This document shows positions 1 through 6,848 of a stretch of 43,522 bases of DNA, piece by piece. Source of the stretch: Micromonosporaceae bacterium (lineage in GTDB: Bacteria > Actinomycetota > Actinomycetes > Mycobacteriales > Micromonosporaceae); the NCBI GenBank assembly GCA_007130245.1, contig SLSW01000017.1, forward strand, positions 1 through 43,522, written 5' to 3'. The notes beneath the pieces were generated by a model. It had not been told where the DNA came from. It ran no database searches and saw only the letters and a program-made list of their open reading frames with translations. The position numbers and the translations under genes are program-made. Position 1 is the first letter of the stretch. Every line of letters begins with the position of its first letter.

Positions 1-372
1 GAGGAACGGCAGTTTCAGCTGGTAGCGGCAGCCGAGCCAGACCCCGAACGCACCGCCGGCGATGGCTCCCCAGATGCCGAGGCCGCCCTCCCAGATGTAG
101 AGCGCCCGGATCGGGTCGCCGCCCTCGCCGAAGTACGCCTGCGGCGAGCTGATCACGTGGTAGAGGCGGGCGCCGACCACGCCGAACGGCACCGCCCACA
201 CAGCCAGGTCGAGCACGGCCCACCTGGGGGCGCCGCGCTGGCGCAGGCGGTATTCGGTGACCACGGCGGCCACGATGATGCCGGCGACGATGAACAGCGC
301 GTACGCCCGGATCGGCACCGGGCCGATCTCCCACACGGAGGTGGTCGGGCTGGGAATAGCGGCGAGGGTCAC
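1..372 (-). CDS. lgt: Prolipoprotein diacylglyceryl transferase (3' end cut by window)
   Basis: Membrane enzyme that transfers diacylglyceryl from phosphatidylglycerol to the lipobox cysteine of prolipoproteins, the first step of lipoprotein maturation. Only the first 124 codons are present; the C-terminal part lies outside the window. The N-terminus (VTLAAIPSPTTSVWEIGPVP) is followed by a first hydrophobic segment and by GARLYHVISSPQAYF. This matches the conserved Lgt region with the R-Y-H motif, and an EGGLGIWGAIAGG segment follows. The start is the GTG at 372, with a -10-like box 8 bases upstream (381-386) and no Shine-Dalgarno sequence, so the mRNA may be leaderless. Location downstream of trpCBA matches the usual actinobacterial order, here interrupted by the Nudix gene. 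Confidence 0.93.
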   Translation of the reverse strand, partial: MTLAAIPSPTTSVWEIGPVPIRAYALFIVAGIIVAAVVTEYRLRQRGAPRWAVLDLAVWAVPFGVVGARLYHVISSPQAYFGEGGDPIRALYIWEGGLGIWGAIAGGAFGVWLGCRYQLKLPFL

Positions 373-380
373 GGGTGCCT

Positions 381-386
381 ACGCTA
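381..386 (-). promoter_or_regulatory. Putative -10 box of lgt (leaderless)
   Basis: TAGCGT on the minus strand fits the TANNNT pattern and lies 8 bases before the GTG of lgt, so transcription would begin at or next to the start codon. No convincing -35 box is seen. This is an inference from spacing only. Confidence 0.4.
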
Positions 387-464
387 CCTGGCGCGGTTCC
401 TCGGGTGGGGTACGGGTCGCCGCCGGCTGGACGTTTCCGGGCTGTGGTCACGCCGGCGAGGGTC

Positions 465-470
465 TACCGT
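465..470 (+). promoter_or_regulatory. Putative -10 box of the Nudix gene (leaderless)
   Basis: TACCGT lies exactly 7 bases before the ATG at 478, the distance expected from a -10 box to its transcription start. No Shine-Dalgarno sequence precedes the ATG. The mRNA would begin at the start codon. The -35 region is not recognisable. Confidence 0.4.
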
Positions 471-477
471 GGCATCC

Positions 478-990
478 ATGAGCTCCATCACCTCCGCGGT
501 CGGCGCCGTGGTCACCGACCCCGCCGGCCGCGTGCTGCTGTGCCAGCAGAGCCAGGGACACCGACTGTGGGTCCTGCCCGGGGGCAAGATCCGCACCGGG
601 GAGAGTCCGGTCGCGGCGGCGGTGCGCGACATCCGGGAAGAGACCGGCATGGAGATCGACATCGTCGATCTGGTGGGTATCTATCAGCTGACCGGCGATA
701 CCTGCGGCGACGACCTGCCGGACGTGCTGATGCACGTGTTCCGCGGCGTGCCCAGCGCCGGCGAGGCCACGGTCAACTCCCCGGGCCGGATCCGGCGGTT
801 GTCGTGGCACACGCCCGACGAACTGCCGGAGCCGACGACCGCGACCACCCGCTGGGCGGTCGACGACGCGAGCGCGGGACGCTCGGGCGTGCTGCGGGTG
901 GTGCAACGTGACGTCGAGCCGGAGATCCCGGAGGCCCGCGAGGCCGACGGACCCGCCCTCCACCCGGCGTCCACCCCTGCGTCGATCTAG
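478..990 (+). CDS. Nudix (MutT-type) hydrolase
   Basis: A 170-residue protein of the Nudix family, which hydrolyses nucleoside diphosphates linked to another moiety; the substrate cannot be told from sequence. The Nudix box covers residues 36-58: Gly36, Glu42, Arg50, then Asp51-Ile-Arg-Glu54-Glu55-Thr-Gly57-Met58. The consensus REUxEE is thus RDIREE, with Asp in place of the first Glu, while the two metal-binding glutamates are intact. The open frame extends upstream to about 157, but that part overlaps lgt antisense. ATG 478 is chosen because the family domain starts directly after it and a -10 box lies 7 bases upstream. It stands alone on the plus strand between trpA and lgt, and its stop codon lies inside a long inverted repeat. 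The C-terminal tail after residue 125 is not recognised. Confidence 0.85.
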   Translation: MSSITSAVGAVVTDPAGRVLLCQQSQGHRLWVLPGGKIRTGESPVAAAVRDIREETGMEIDIVDLVGIYQLTGDTCGDDLPDVLMHVFRGVPSAGEATVNSPGRIRRLSWHTPDELPEPTTATTRWAVDDASAGRSGVLRVVQRDVEPEIPEAREADGPALHPASTPASI

Positions 991-1044
991 GGCTTTTGCA
1001 CGTGGTTTGATCTCAAACCACGTGCAAAAGCCCTAGATCGACGC
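979..1044. terminator. 31-bp perfect inverted repeat, bidirectional terminator of Nudix gene and trpA
   Basis: Arms 979-1009 and 1014-1044 are perfectly complementary over 31 bases, with a 4-base loop at 1010-1013. The outer flanks (CCACCC on each side) can extend the pairing past a two-base bulge. Each arm contains the stop codon TAG of one of the two convergent genes, and both proteins therefore end in Pro-Ala-Ser-Ile. The central part reads GGCTTTTGCACGTGGTTTG. Termination in both directions is inferred from position between convergent genes. A mobile-repeat origin is possible but not shown. Confidence 0.8.
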
Positions 1045-1836
1045 GGGTGGGGGTGACAGCGGAGTGCGGATGCCGGCGGCGAGATCCGCGGTCAGCTCGG
1101 TCAGCCGCGCGGGGCCGGAGGCCAGCGCGTCGACCAACGCACTGCCGACGATCACCGCGTCGGCGTAGCCGGCGACGGTGGCCGCCTGGGCGCGGTCCCG
1201 CACACCCAACCCCACCCCCACCGGCAGAGTGGTGCCGGTGGCACGCACCCGCCGGACCAGTTCCGGCGCGGCCTGCGAGGTCTGCTCGCGAGCACCGGTC
1301 ACCCCCATCACCGCGGTGGCGTAGACGAACCCGCGGCAGCGCGCCACGGTGGCCGCCAGCCGCGCATCGGTCGACGACGGCGACACCAGAAAGATCCGGT
1401 CCAGGTCATGGGTGTCGGCGGCGGCCAACCACTCGCCGGCCTCGTCCGGGATCAGGTCCGGTGTGATCAGCCCGGCACCACCGGCGGCGGCCAGGTCCCG
1501 GGCGAAGGAGTCCACGCCGTAGCGCTCCACCGGGTTCCAGTAGGTCATGACCACCACTGGGGCGCCGGCCGCGGCGACCGCCTCGACCGTGCGCAGCACG
1601 TCGGCGGTGCGGCATCCGGCACCCAACGCTGCCTGGGTCGCGCGCTGGATCACCGGGCCGTCCATGACCGGGTCGGAGTACGGCAGCCCCACCTCCACCA
1701 GGTCCGCCCCGGCGGCGACCACGGCCCGCATCGCCTCGATGCCCTCGGCCACGCTCGGGTACCCGGCCGGCAGGTAGGCCACCAGCGCCGCACGCCCCTC
1801 GGCGCGGGCGCGGTCGAACGCTGCGGTCACGCTCAC
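1033..1836 (-). CDS. trpA: Tryptophan synthase alpha chain
   Basis: A 267-residue TIM-barrel subunit that cleaves indole-3-glycerol phosphate to indole and glyceraldehyde 3-phosphate; indole passes through a tunnel to TrpB. The catalytic pair is seen as Glu48 in [11 protein letters not shown] and Asp59 in VMDGP. The phosphate-binding end of the barrel ([15 protein letters not shown]) is present. The length is normal for the family. The start is GTG at 1836, overlapping the TGA of trpB by four bases (GTGA), which suggests translational coupling and fits the equimolar complex. The last codons lie in the inverted repeat shared with the Nudix gene. Confidence 0.97.
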   Translation of the reverse strand: MSVTAAFDRARAEGRAALVAYLPAGYPSVAEGIEAMRAVVAAGADLVEVGLPYSDPVMDGPVIQRATQAALGAGCRTADVLRTVEAVAAAGAPVVVMTYWNPVERYGVDSFARDLAAAGGAGLITPDLIPDEAGEWLAAADTHDLDRIFLVSPSSTDARLAATVARCRGFVYATAVMGVTGAREQTSQAAPELVRRVRATGTTLPVGVGLGVRDRAQAATVAGYADAVIVGSALVDALASGPARLTELTADLAAGIRTPLSPPPASI

Positions 1837-3077
1837 CGGTCGCCCTCGGCCAGCAGCCCGAACCAGGTGCCGGCGGTGGTCATGTCCTTGTCGCCGCGCC
1901 CGGACAGGGTCACCACCACCGTCGGACGCCGGCCCAGCGCCGCGGCCAGTTCCGGGACCACCCGCATGGTGCCGGCCAGCGCGTGCGCGCTCTCGATCGC
2001 GCAGATGATGCCCTCGGTGCGCGACAGCAGCGCGAACGCCTCCATCGCCTCCGCGTCGGTCACCGCCCGGTAGTCGGCGCGCCCGGTGGCGTGCAGCCAG
2101 GCGTGCTCCGGACCCACCGCCGGGTAGTCCAGGCCGGCCGAGATCGAGTGCGACTCCACCGTCTGGCCGTCGTCGTCCTGCAGCAGGTAGGTGCGCGCCC
2201 CGTGCAGCACGCCGACCGCCCCGCCGGTGAGGCTGGCCGCGTGCCGTCCGGTGGCCATCCCGTCGCCGCCGGCCTCGAACCCGTACAGCCGCACCGGCGC
2301 GTCGTCGAGGAAGGCGTGGAAAGCACCGATCGCGTTCGACCCGCCACCGACGCAGGCGGTGACCGCGTCCGGCAGGGCGCCGGTGGCCACCAGGCACTGC
2401 TCGCGCGCCTCCACCCCGATGCCGCGGACGAAGTCACGCACCATCGCCGGGAACGGGTGCGGGCCGGCCGCGGTGCCCAGCAGGTAGTGGGTCTTGTCGA
2501 CGTTCGTCACCCAGTCGCGCAGCGCCTCGTTGATGGCGTCCTTCAGGGTCCGCGAGCCGGTGTCGACCGGCACCACGGTGGCCCCGAGCATGCGCATCCG
2601 GGCCACGTTCAGCGCCTGCCGCCGGGTGTCCACCTCACCCATGTAGACCACACACTCCAGGTCCAGGTACGCCGCGGCGGTGGCGGCCGCGACCCCGTGC
2701 TGCCCGGCGCCGGTCTCGGCGATCACCCGCGGCTTGCCCATGCGCCGGGCCAGCAGCGCCTGGCCGAGCACGTTACGCACCTTGTGCGCCCCGGTGTGGT
2801 TGAGGTCCTCTCGCTTGAGCAGCACCCGCGCGCCCACCGCCTCGGACAGCCGGCGCGCCTCGTACAACGGCGACGGGCAGTTGGCGTACTCGCGCAGCAT
2901 CGCGTCGAACTCGGCCCGGAACCCGTCATCGGCCATGGCCGCCGCGTGCGCGTCGGCGAGCTCGTCCAACGCAGCCACCAGCGCCTCGGGCACGAACCGG
3001 CCGCCGAACCTGCCCCAGTGTCCGGTGGCGTCGGGCCGCTGGCCCGCCGCGTCAGAACCGTGCCCGGCTGTGCTCAT
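1833..3077 (-). CDS. trpB: Tryptophan synthase beta chain
   Basis: A 414-residue PLP enzyme that joins indole and L-serine to give L-tryptophan in an alpha2-beta2 complex with TrpA. The PLP lysine is Lys99 in [11 protein letters not shown]. The usual actinobacterial text here is HKINN or HKTNQ, so the two residues after the lysine differ. The glutamate motif AETGAGQHG and the phosphate-binding loop GGGSNAIG are intact, and LSGRGDKD near the C-terminus is the usual signature. It is a TrpB1-type sequence. The ATG start overlaps the TGA of trpC by four bases. Confidence 0.98.
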   Translation of the reverse strand: MSTAGHGSDAAGQRPDATGHWGRFGGRFVPEALVAALDELADAHAAAMADDGFRAEFDAMLREYANCPSPLYEARRLSEAVGARVLLKREDLNHTGAHKVRNVLGQALLARRMGKPRVIAETGAGQHGVAAATAAAYLDLECVVYMGEVDTRRQALNVARMRMLGATVVPVDTGSRTLKDAINEALRDWVTNVDKTHYLLGTAAGPHPFPAMVRDFVRGIGVEAREQCLVATGALPDAVTACVGGGSNAIGAFHAFLDDAPVRLYGFEAGGDGMATGRHAASLTGGAVGVLHGARTYLLQDDDGQTVESHSISAGLDYPAVGPEHAWLHATGRADYRAVTDAEAMEAFALLSRTEGIICAIESAHALAGTMRVVPELAAALGRRPTVVVTLSGRGDKDMTTAGTWFGLLAEGDR

Positions 3078-3916
3078 CGCACCGGGCGGGGGGTGGCCGG
3101 GTGGCTGCCAGCGGTGACCAGTTCCGCGACCGCCTCGCGCGGGCTCTTCTTCGTCACCAGTCCCTCGCCGACCAGCACCGCGTCGGCGCCGGCCGAGGCG
3201 TAGCGGATCAGGTCGTGCGGGCCCCGCACCCCGGACTCGGCGATCTTGACGACGTGGTTGGGCAGACCGGGGGCGATGCGCTCGAACACCGACCGGTCCA
3301 CCTCCATGGTGCGCAGGTTGCGGGCATTGACCCCGATCACCCGCGCGCCGGCCTCCAGCGCCCGGTCGGCCTCGTCCTCGTCGTGCACCTCCACCAGCGC
3401 GGTCATGCCCAACGACTCCACCCGCTCGCGCAGCCCTTCGAGCACCTTCTGCTCCAGCGCCGCGACGACCAGCAGCACCATGTCGGCACCGTACGCGCGC
3501 GCCTCGTGCACCTGGTAGCTGGAGACGATGAAGTCCTTGCGCAGCACCGGCACGTCGACGGAGTGACGCACCGCAGCGAGGTCGTCGAGTGACCCGTTGA
3601 ACTGTCGCGACTCGGTCAGCACGCTGACGCAGCGGGCCCCGCCGGCGGCGTACTCCGCCGCCAGTGCCGCCGGGTCAATGATGGCGGCGAGCGAACCGGC
3701 CGACGGCGACGCACGCTTGATCTCCGCGATGACGCCGACCCCGGCGCGTCGCAGCACGGAATAGGCGTCAAGTGGCGCGGTCGCCCGTTCGGCCTGCTCG
3801 CGGATGTTGGCCAGGGGCACGCGCTGCTGACGTGTCTCCACATCCGCGCGTACCCCGGCGAGCAGCTCGTCGAGCACGTTGGCGGATGGCGGGTCCGTAC
3901 GCCCAGCAGCAGTCAA
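3074..3916 (-). CDS. trpC: Indole-3-glycerol phosphate synthase
   Basis: Converts CdRP to indole-3-glycerol phosphate, the step before TrpAB. TIM-barrel motifs are clear: [11 protein letters not shown] with the catalytic lysine, LRKDFI, the VGVNARNL-type motif as [13 protein letters not shown], and ESGVRGP. The start is set at TTG 3916 because GAGGGGAG (3921-3928) precedes it by four bases. The family normally begins near [10 protein letters not shown], so GTG 3877, which has no Shine-Dalgarno sequence, is an alternative 13 codons downstream. The gene is monofunctional with no TrpF domain, so PRA isomerisation must come from elsewhere, probably PriA. It is separated from the upstream membrane-protein gene by about 250 bases that carry a candidate promoter. 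Confidence 0.95.
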   Translation of the reverse strand: MTAAGRTDPPSANVLDELLAGVRADVETRQQRVPLANIREQAERATAPLDAYSVLRRAGVGVIAEIKRASPSAGSLAAIIDPAALAAEYAAGGARCVSVLTESRQFNGSLDDLAAVRHSVDVPVLRKDFIVSSYQVHEARAYGADMVLLVVAALEQKVLEGLRERVESLGMTALVEVHDEDEADRALEAGARVIGVNARNLRTMEVDRSVFERIAPGLPNHVVKIAESGVRGPHDLIRYASAGADAVLVGEGLVTKKSPREAVAELVTAGSHPATPRPVR

Positions 3917-4029
3917 GAGACTCCCCTCTCCGGGTGCCCCTACCGAAGGTGGAGACGGCTCCCGGTCCCGACGCGGAACGCGCGACCGGTCCGCCGGCCC
4001 CGACACCTTCGCCGGGTGCCATTGCGCTG

Positions 4030-4035
4030 ATGCTA
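4030..4035 (-). promoter_or_regulatory. Candidate -10 box of a trpCBA promoter
   Basis: TAGCAT on the minus strand fits TANNNT and lies about 115 bases before the trpC start, in the only sizeable gap of the trp cluster (3917-4169). No -35 match is visible, but tandem repeats occupy the region just upstream. The box could drive trpC-trpB-trpA separately from hisI-trpE. No leader peptide with Trp codons was found. Confidence 0.3.
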
Positions 4036-4061
4036 GGCGTAGCGGCGACTGCCCGGCCCCG

Positions 4062-4097
4062 GGGGGTATGGCACAGTTCACCGCAGGGGGTACGGCA
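4062..4097. repeat. Two direct repeats GGGGGTAYGGCA, 24 bp apart
   Basis: GGGGGTATGGCA at 4062-4073 and GGGGGTACGGCA at 4086-4097 match at 11 of 12 positions. Their starts are 24 bases apart. They lie 26-62 bases upstream of the candidate -10 box of trpC, where an activator or repressor could act. The cognate protein is unknown. Confidence 0.5.
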
Positions 4098-4169
4098 TAA
4101 TGCGCGGCCGCCCGGGCTTGCCGGCCCGCCGGCACGGCCCGGTACACCGGGCCGACCGGCGCGCACCGG

Positions 4170-4760
4170 TCAGCCGGTCGGGTCCTCGCCCCGGTCGAGC
4201 GCGTCCCAGATCTCTTCCGGGCTCGACTGTCGGTCGTGGCCTGTCCCGCTCTCGGCGCCCGCCGCCCGACCGGGTCGACCTCCTGCGCCGCCACGGCCGC
4301 GGGGGCGCTCGTACCGTGCCCCCATCGCCGGCCACCGCCCGCTGCGCCACGCCGCCAGCACGCCGGCGGTGGCCACCGCCGCGCCACCGAGTACGCCCAG
4401 CAGCGGCCAGGTCAACGCCAATGACGCATCCGCCGCAGCCCACCCCGCTCCGGCGGCCACGCCGGCCCCGGCCGCCGCCAGCAGGCCGCCCAGCGCCCGG
4501 CGCCACCTGCCCCGCACCGCCACCAGCACCACCGCCCCGGCCAGGGCCACCCAGCCCAGCGCCGGCAGCCACGGCAGCAGGTCACCTCCGTCGCGCACAG
4601 TGCGCTCGTCCGGCAGCGGTGCCGGCCGCGCCACCACCTCGACCGCCCAGGTGCGGCTGGCCGCGAATAGCGCCAGCGCCGCACCGGCCACGCCCACCAC
4701 CACCACCATGGCCAGCTCCCGCCGCGGCGGACTGCCCGCGCGCCCTGTCGCGGCGTTCAT
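4170..4760 (-). CDS. Trp-biosynthesis-associated membrane protein
   Basis: A 196-residue integral membrane protein of the actinobacterial family found inside trp operons (Trp_oprn_chp type); its function is not established. Four hydrophobic segments are visible, roughly at residues 15-34, 62-84, 90-108 and 113-137. A characteristic R-T-W near the end of the first segment (AASRTWAV) is followed by an extracytoplasmic loop. The C-terminal 55 residues are hydrophilic, Gly/Arg-rich and end with an acidic stretch ([18 protein letters not shown]). The ATG overlaps the TGA of trpE by four bases, so it is translationally coupled to trpE. The identification rests on position and topology more than on motifs. 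Confidence 0.85.
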   Translation of the reverse strand: MNAATGRAGSPPRRELAMVVVVGVAGAALALFAASRTWAVEVVARPAPLPDERTVRDGGDLLPWLPALGWVALAGAVVLVAVRGRWRRALGGLLAAAGAGVAAGAGWAAADASLALTWPLLGVLGGAAVATAGVLAAWRSGRWPAMGARYERPRGRGGAGGRPGRAAGAESGTGHDRQSSPEEIWDALDRGEDPTG

Positions 4761-6307
4761 CGGGCGGCCCGCAGGGTCTCGGCCGCGGCGATGGCCGACA
4801 GCACGGTGGCGGCCTTGTTGCGGGTCTCGGTCTCCTCGGACGCCGGGTCCGAGTCGGCCACCACCCCGGCGCCGGCCTGTACGTACGCCCGGCCGCCCCG
4901 CATCAGGGCGGTACGGATGGCGATGGCCATGTCCAGGTCGCCGCCGAACGAGAAGTAGCCGACCGTACCGCCGTACGGGCCACGACGGGTCGGCTCCAGC
5001 TCCTCGATCAGCTGCATCGCGCGCACCTTCGGCGCCCCGGACAGGGTGCCGGCCGGGAACGTGGCCACCAGGGCGTCGAAGGTGCTGCGATCCTCGCGCA
5101 GCTGCCCGACCACGGTGGACACGATATGCATCACGTGGCTGTAGCGTTCCACCGCGGCGAACTCCGGGACCTCCACCGTGCCCGGCCGGCAGACCCGGCC
5201 CAGATCGTTGCGGCCGAGATCGACGAGCATGATGTGCTCGGCGCGCTCCTTGGGGTCGCTGACCATCTCCGTGGCCAGGGCGGCGTCCTCGGCCGCGGTG
5301 GCGCCGCGGGGGCGGGTGCCGGCGATCGGGTGCAGCAGCGCCCGCCGGGTGCCGTCCGCGCCGACGGTGACCTTCAGGTGCGCTTCCGGTGAGGAGCCGA
5401 CGATGTCGAACCCGTCGTAGCGCAGCAGGTACATGTACGGGCTGGGGTTGCGGGTACGCAGCACCCGGTAGACGTCCAGCGGGTCGGCGTCGGTGTCGCG
5501 CTCGAAGCGCTGCGACGGCACGATCTGGAAGCACTCCCCGGCGGCGATGGCCTCCTTGGCCGCCTCCACCGCCTTCGGATACCCGCCGGCGGGAGTGCGG
5601 TGCCGCACCTCCCCCGGCGGCACGCCCTGGTCCACCGTGGAGATCAGCGGCGGCAGCGGGCGCGACAGCGCGGTGGTCATGGCGTCCAGCCGACCGACCG
5701 CATGATGGTATGCCGCCTCCGCCACCTCGGACCGGGCCGCCTCCTCCGGGGGCAGCACCGCGTTGGCCACCAGGATCGCCGAGCCGTCGTAGTGGTCGAG
5801 CACCACCAGGTCGGTGGCGAGCATCATGCCTAGCTCCGGCAGCTCGAGGTCGTCCTCGGCGTACGCGGGAAGCCGCTCGAACCGGCGCACCAGATCGTAG
5901 GCGAGGTAGCCGACCATGCCCCCGGTCAGCGGCGGCAGGTCCGGATCGCGGTGACCGGCGTCGGTCAGCGCGGCGACGGTCTCCCGCAGCACCTCGGCCG
6001 GGTCGCCGTCGGTGGGCACGCCGGCCGGCGGTGTCCCGAGCCAGCGGGCGCGCCCGTCGTGGGCGGTGAGGGTGGCCGCGCTGCGCACGCCGACGAAGGA
6101 GTAGCGCGACCACGCGGTCCCGCCGGTAGCGGCGCCCTGCTCGGCCGACTCCAGCAGGAAGGTGCCGGGCCCGCCGGCGAGCTTGCGGTACAGACCGACC
6201 GGGGTCTCCCCGTCGGCCAGCAGCCGGCGGGTGACCGGCACCACCCGGCGCTGCCGGGCCAGGGCGCGGAAAGTGGCCAGGTCGGGCGCCACGGCACCGG
6301 TGGTCAT
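4757..6307 (-). CDS. trpE: Anthranilate synthase component I
   Basis: A 516-residue chorismate-utilising enzyme that makes anthranilate with the glutamine amidotransferase TrpG, which is not in this window. The N-terminal part carries LLES (residues 51-54), the element linked to tryptophan feedback binding. The C-terminal chorismate-binding domain shows [19 protein letters not shown], the [11 protein letters not shown] segment, [10 protein letters not shown] and [10 protein letters not shown]. All expected active-site segments are intact. The ATG at 6307 overlaps the TGA of hisI by four bases, coupling the first tryptophan step to a histidine enzyme. Confidence 0.97.
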   Translation of the reverse strand: MTTGAVAPDLATFRALARQRRVVPVTRRLLADGETPVGLYRKLAGGPGTFLLESAEQGAATGGTAWSRYSFVGVRSAATLTAHDGRARWLGTPPAGVPTDGDPAEVLRETVAALTDAGHRDPDLPPLTGGMVGYLAYDLVRRFERLPAYAEDDLELPELGMMLATDLVVLDHYDGSAILVANAVLPPEEAARSEVAEAAYHHAVGRLDAMTTALSRPLPPLISTVDQGVPPGEVRHRTPAGGYPKAVEAAKEAIAAGECFQIVPSQRFERDTDADPLDVYRVLRTRNPSPYMYLLRYDGFDIVGSSPEAHLKVTVGADGTRRALLHPIAGTRPRGATAAEDAALATEMVSDPKERAEHIMLVDLGRNDLGRVCRPGTVEVPEFAAVERYSHVMHIVSTVVGQLREDRSTFDALVATFPAGTLSGAPKVRAMQLIEELEPTRRGPYGGTVGYFSFGGDLDMAIAIRTALMRGGRAYVQAGAGVVADSDPASEETETRNKAATVLSAIAAAETLRAAR

Positions 6308-6663
6308 CGCGCCACCTGCCCGGCCACCGGCAGGTCGTGCTGGAAGCAGCTGCCGGCGCCGGTGTGGCAGGCGGCACCGACCTGCTCCACGCTGAGCAGC
6401 ACCGCGTCGCCGTCGCAGTCCAGCGCCGCCGAGCGTACGTACTGGTGGTGTCCGGAGGTCTCGCCCTTGACCCAGTGCCGCCGGCGGCTGCGCGACCAGT
6501 AGGTGGCCCGCCCGGTGGTCAGGGTGCGGTGCAGCGCCTCGTCGTCCATCCAGGCCAGCATCAGCACGTCGCCGCTGTGGTGGTCGCGCACCACGGCAGC
6601 GACCAGGCCTTCGGCGTCGCGGCGCAGCCGCTCGGCGATGCGCGGGTCGAGCGTGTCGGTCAC
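6304..6663 (-). CDS. hisI: Phosphoribosyl-AMP cyclohydrolase
   Basis: Opens the adenine ring of PR-AMP in the third step of histidine synthesis. Conserved elements seen: [32 protein letters not shown], the metal-binding DCDGD, and the zinc cysteines in [12 protein letters not shown]. The protein is the single-domain form without HisE. The start is set at GTG 6663 (119 residues) because the 20 in-frame codons upstream, to ATG 6723, are rich in codons rare in this window (GAA, CAA, ACT, CGA) and are not family-like. Neither start has a good Shine-Dalgarno sequence. It is the first gene of the hisI-trpE-trpCBA unit and is separated from the other his genes by about 7.5 kb. Confidence 0.93.
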   Translation of the reverse strand: MTDTLDPRIAERLRRDAEGLVAAVVRDHHSGDVLMLAWMDDEALHRTLTTGRATYWSRSRRRHWVKGETSGHHQYVRSAALDCDGDAVLLSVEQVGAACHTGAGSCFQHDLPVAGQVAR

Positions 6664-6670
6664 AGTGACC
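6658..6670. promoter_or_regulatory. 13-bp palindrome at the hisI start
   Basis: GGTCACAGTGACC is a perfect inverted repeat with 6-base arms and a 1-base centre. It overlaps the proposed GTG start of hisI. Position at the head of the hisI-trpE operon makes it a candidate operator, but no regulator is identified. Confidence 0.3.
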
Positions 6671-6848
6671 GATTGTTCCGCACCCGGTCGGGGCCCGAGC
6701 ACCGCGGGCGGGACGGACACCATCCGCCGCGTCGGCGGCGGGGTCCCGCGGTGCCGCTGCGAGCCGGTAGGTTACCCGCATGCGTCACCCCCCCCCACCC
6801 CCGTACCCGCCCGAGGACGAGGTCCCGGCAGGGAGGGGGTAGAGACGT

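Noticed and set aside
157-477. N-terminal extension of the Nudix frame
   Set aside because: It lies antisense to lgt, lacks family similarity, and the Nudix domain and a -10 box both support the ATG at 478.
3917-4169. Trp attenuator or T-box leader before trpC
   Set aside because: No short frame with consecutive Trp codons, no T-box sequence and no terminator/antiterminator pair could be seen.
3772-5232. Long plus-strand open frame opposite trpC, the Trp membrane protein and trpE
   Set aside because: Pro/Arg-rich translation typical of antisense frames in GC-rich DNA; the minus strand has recognised genes.
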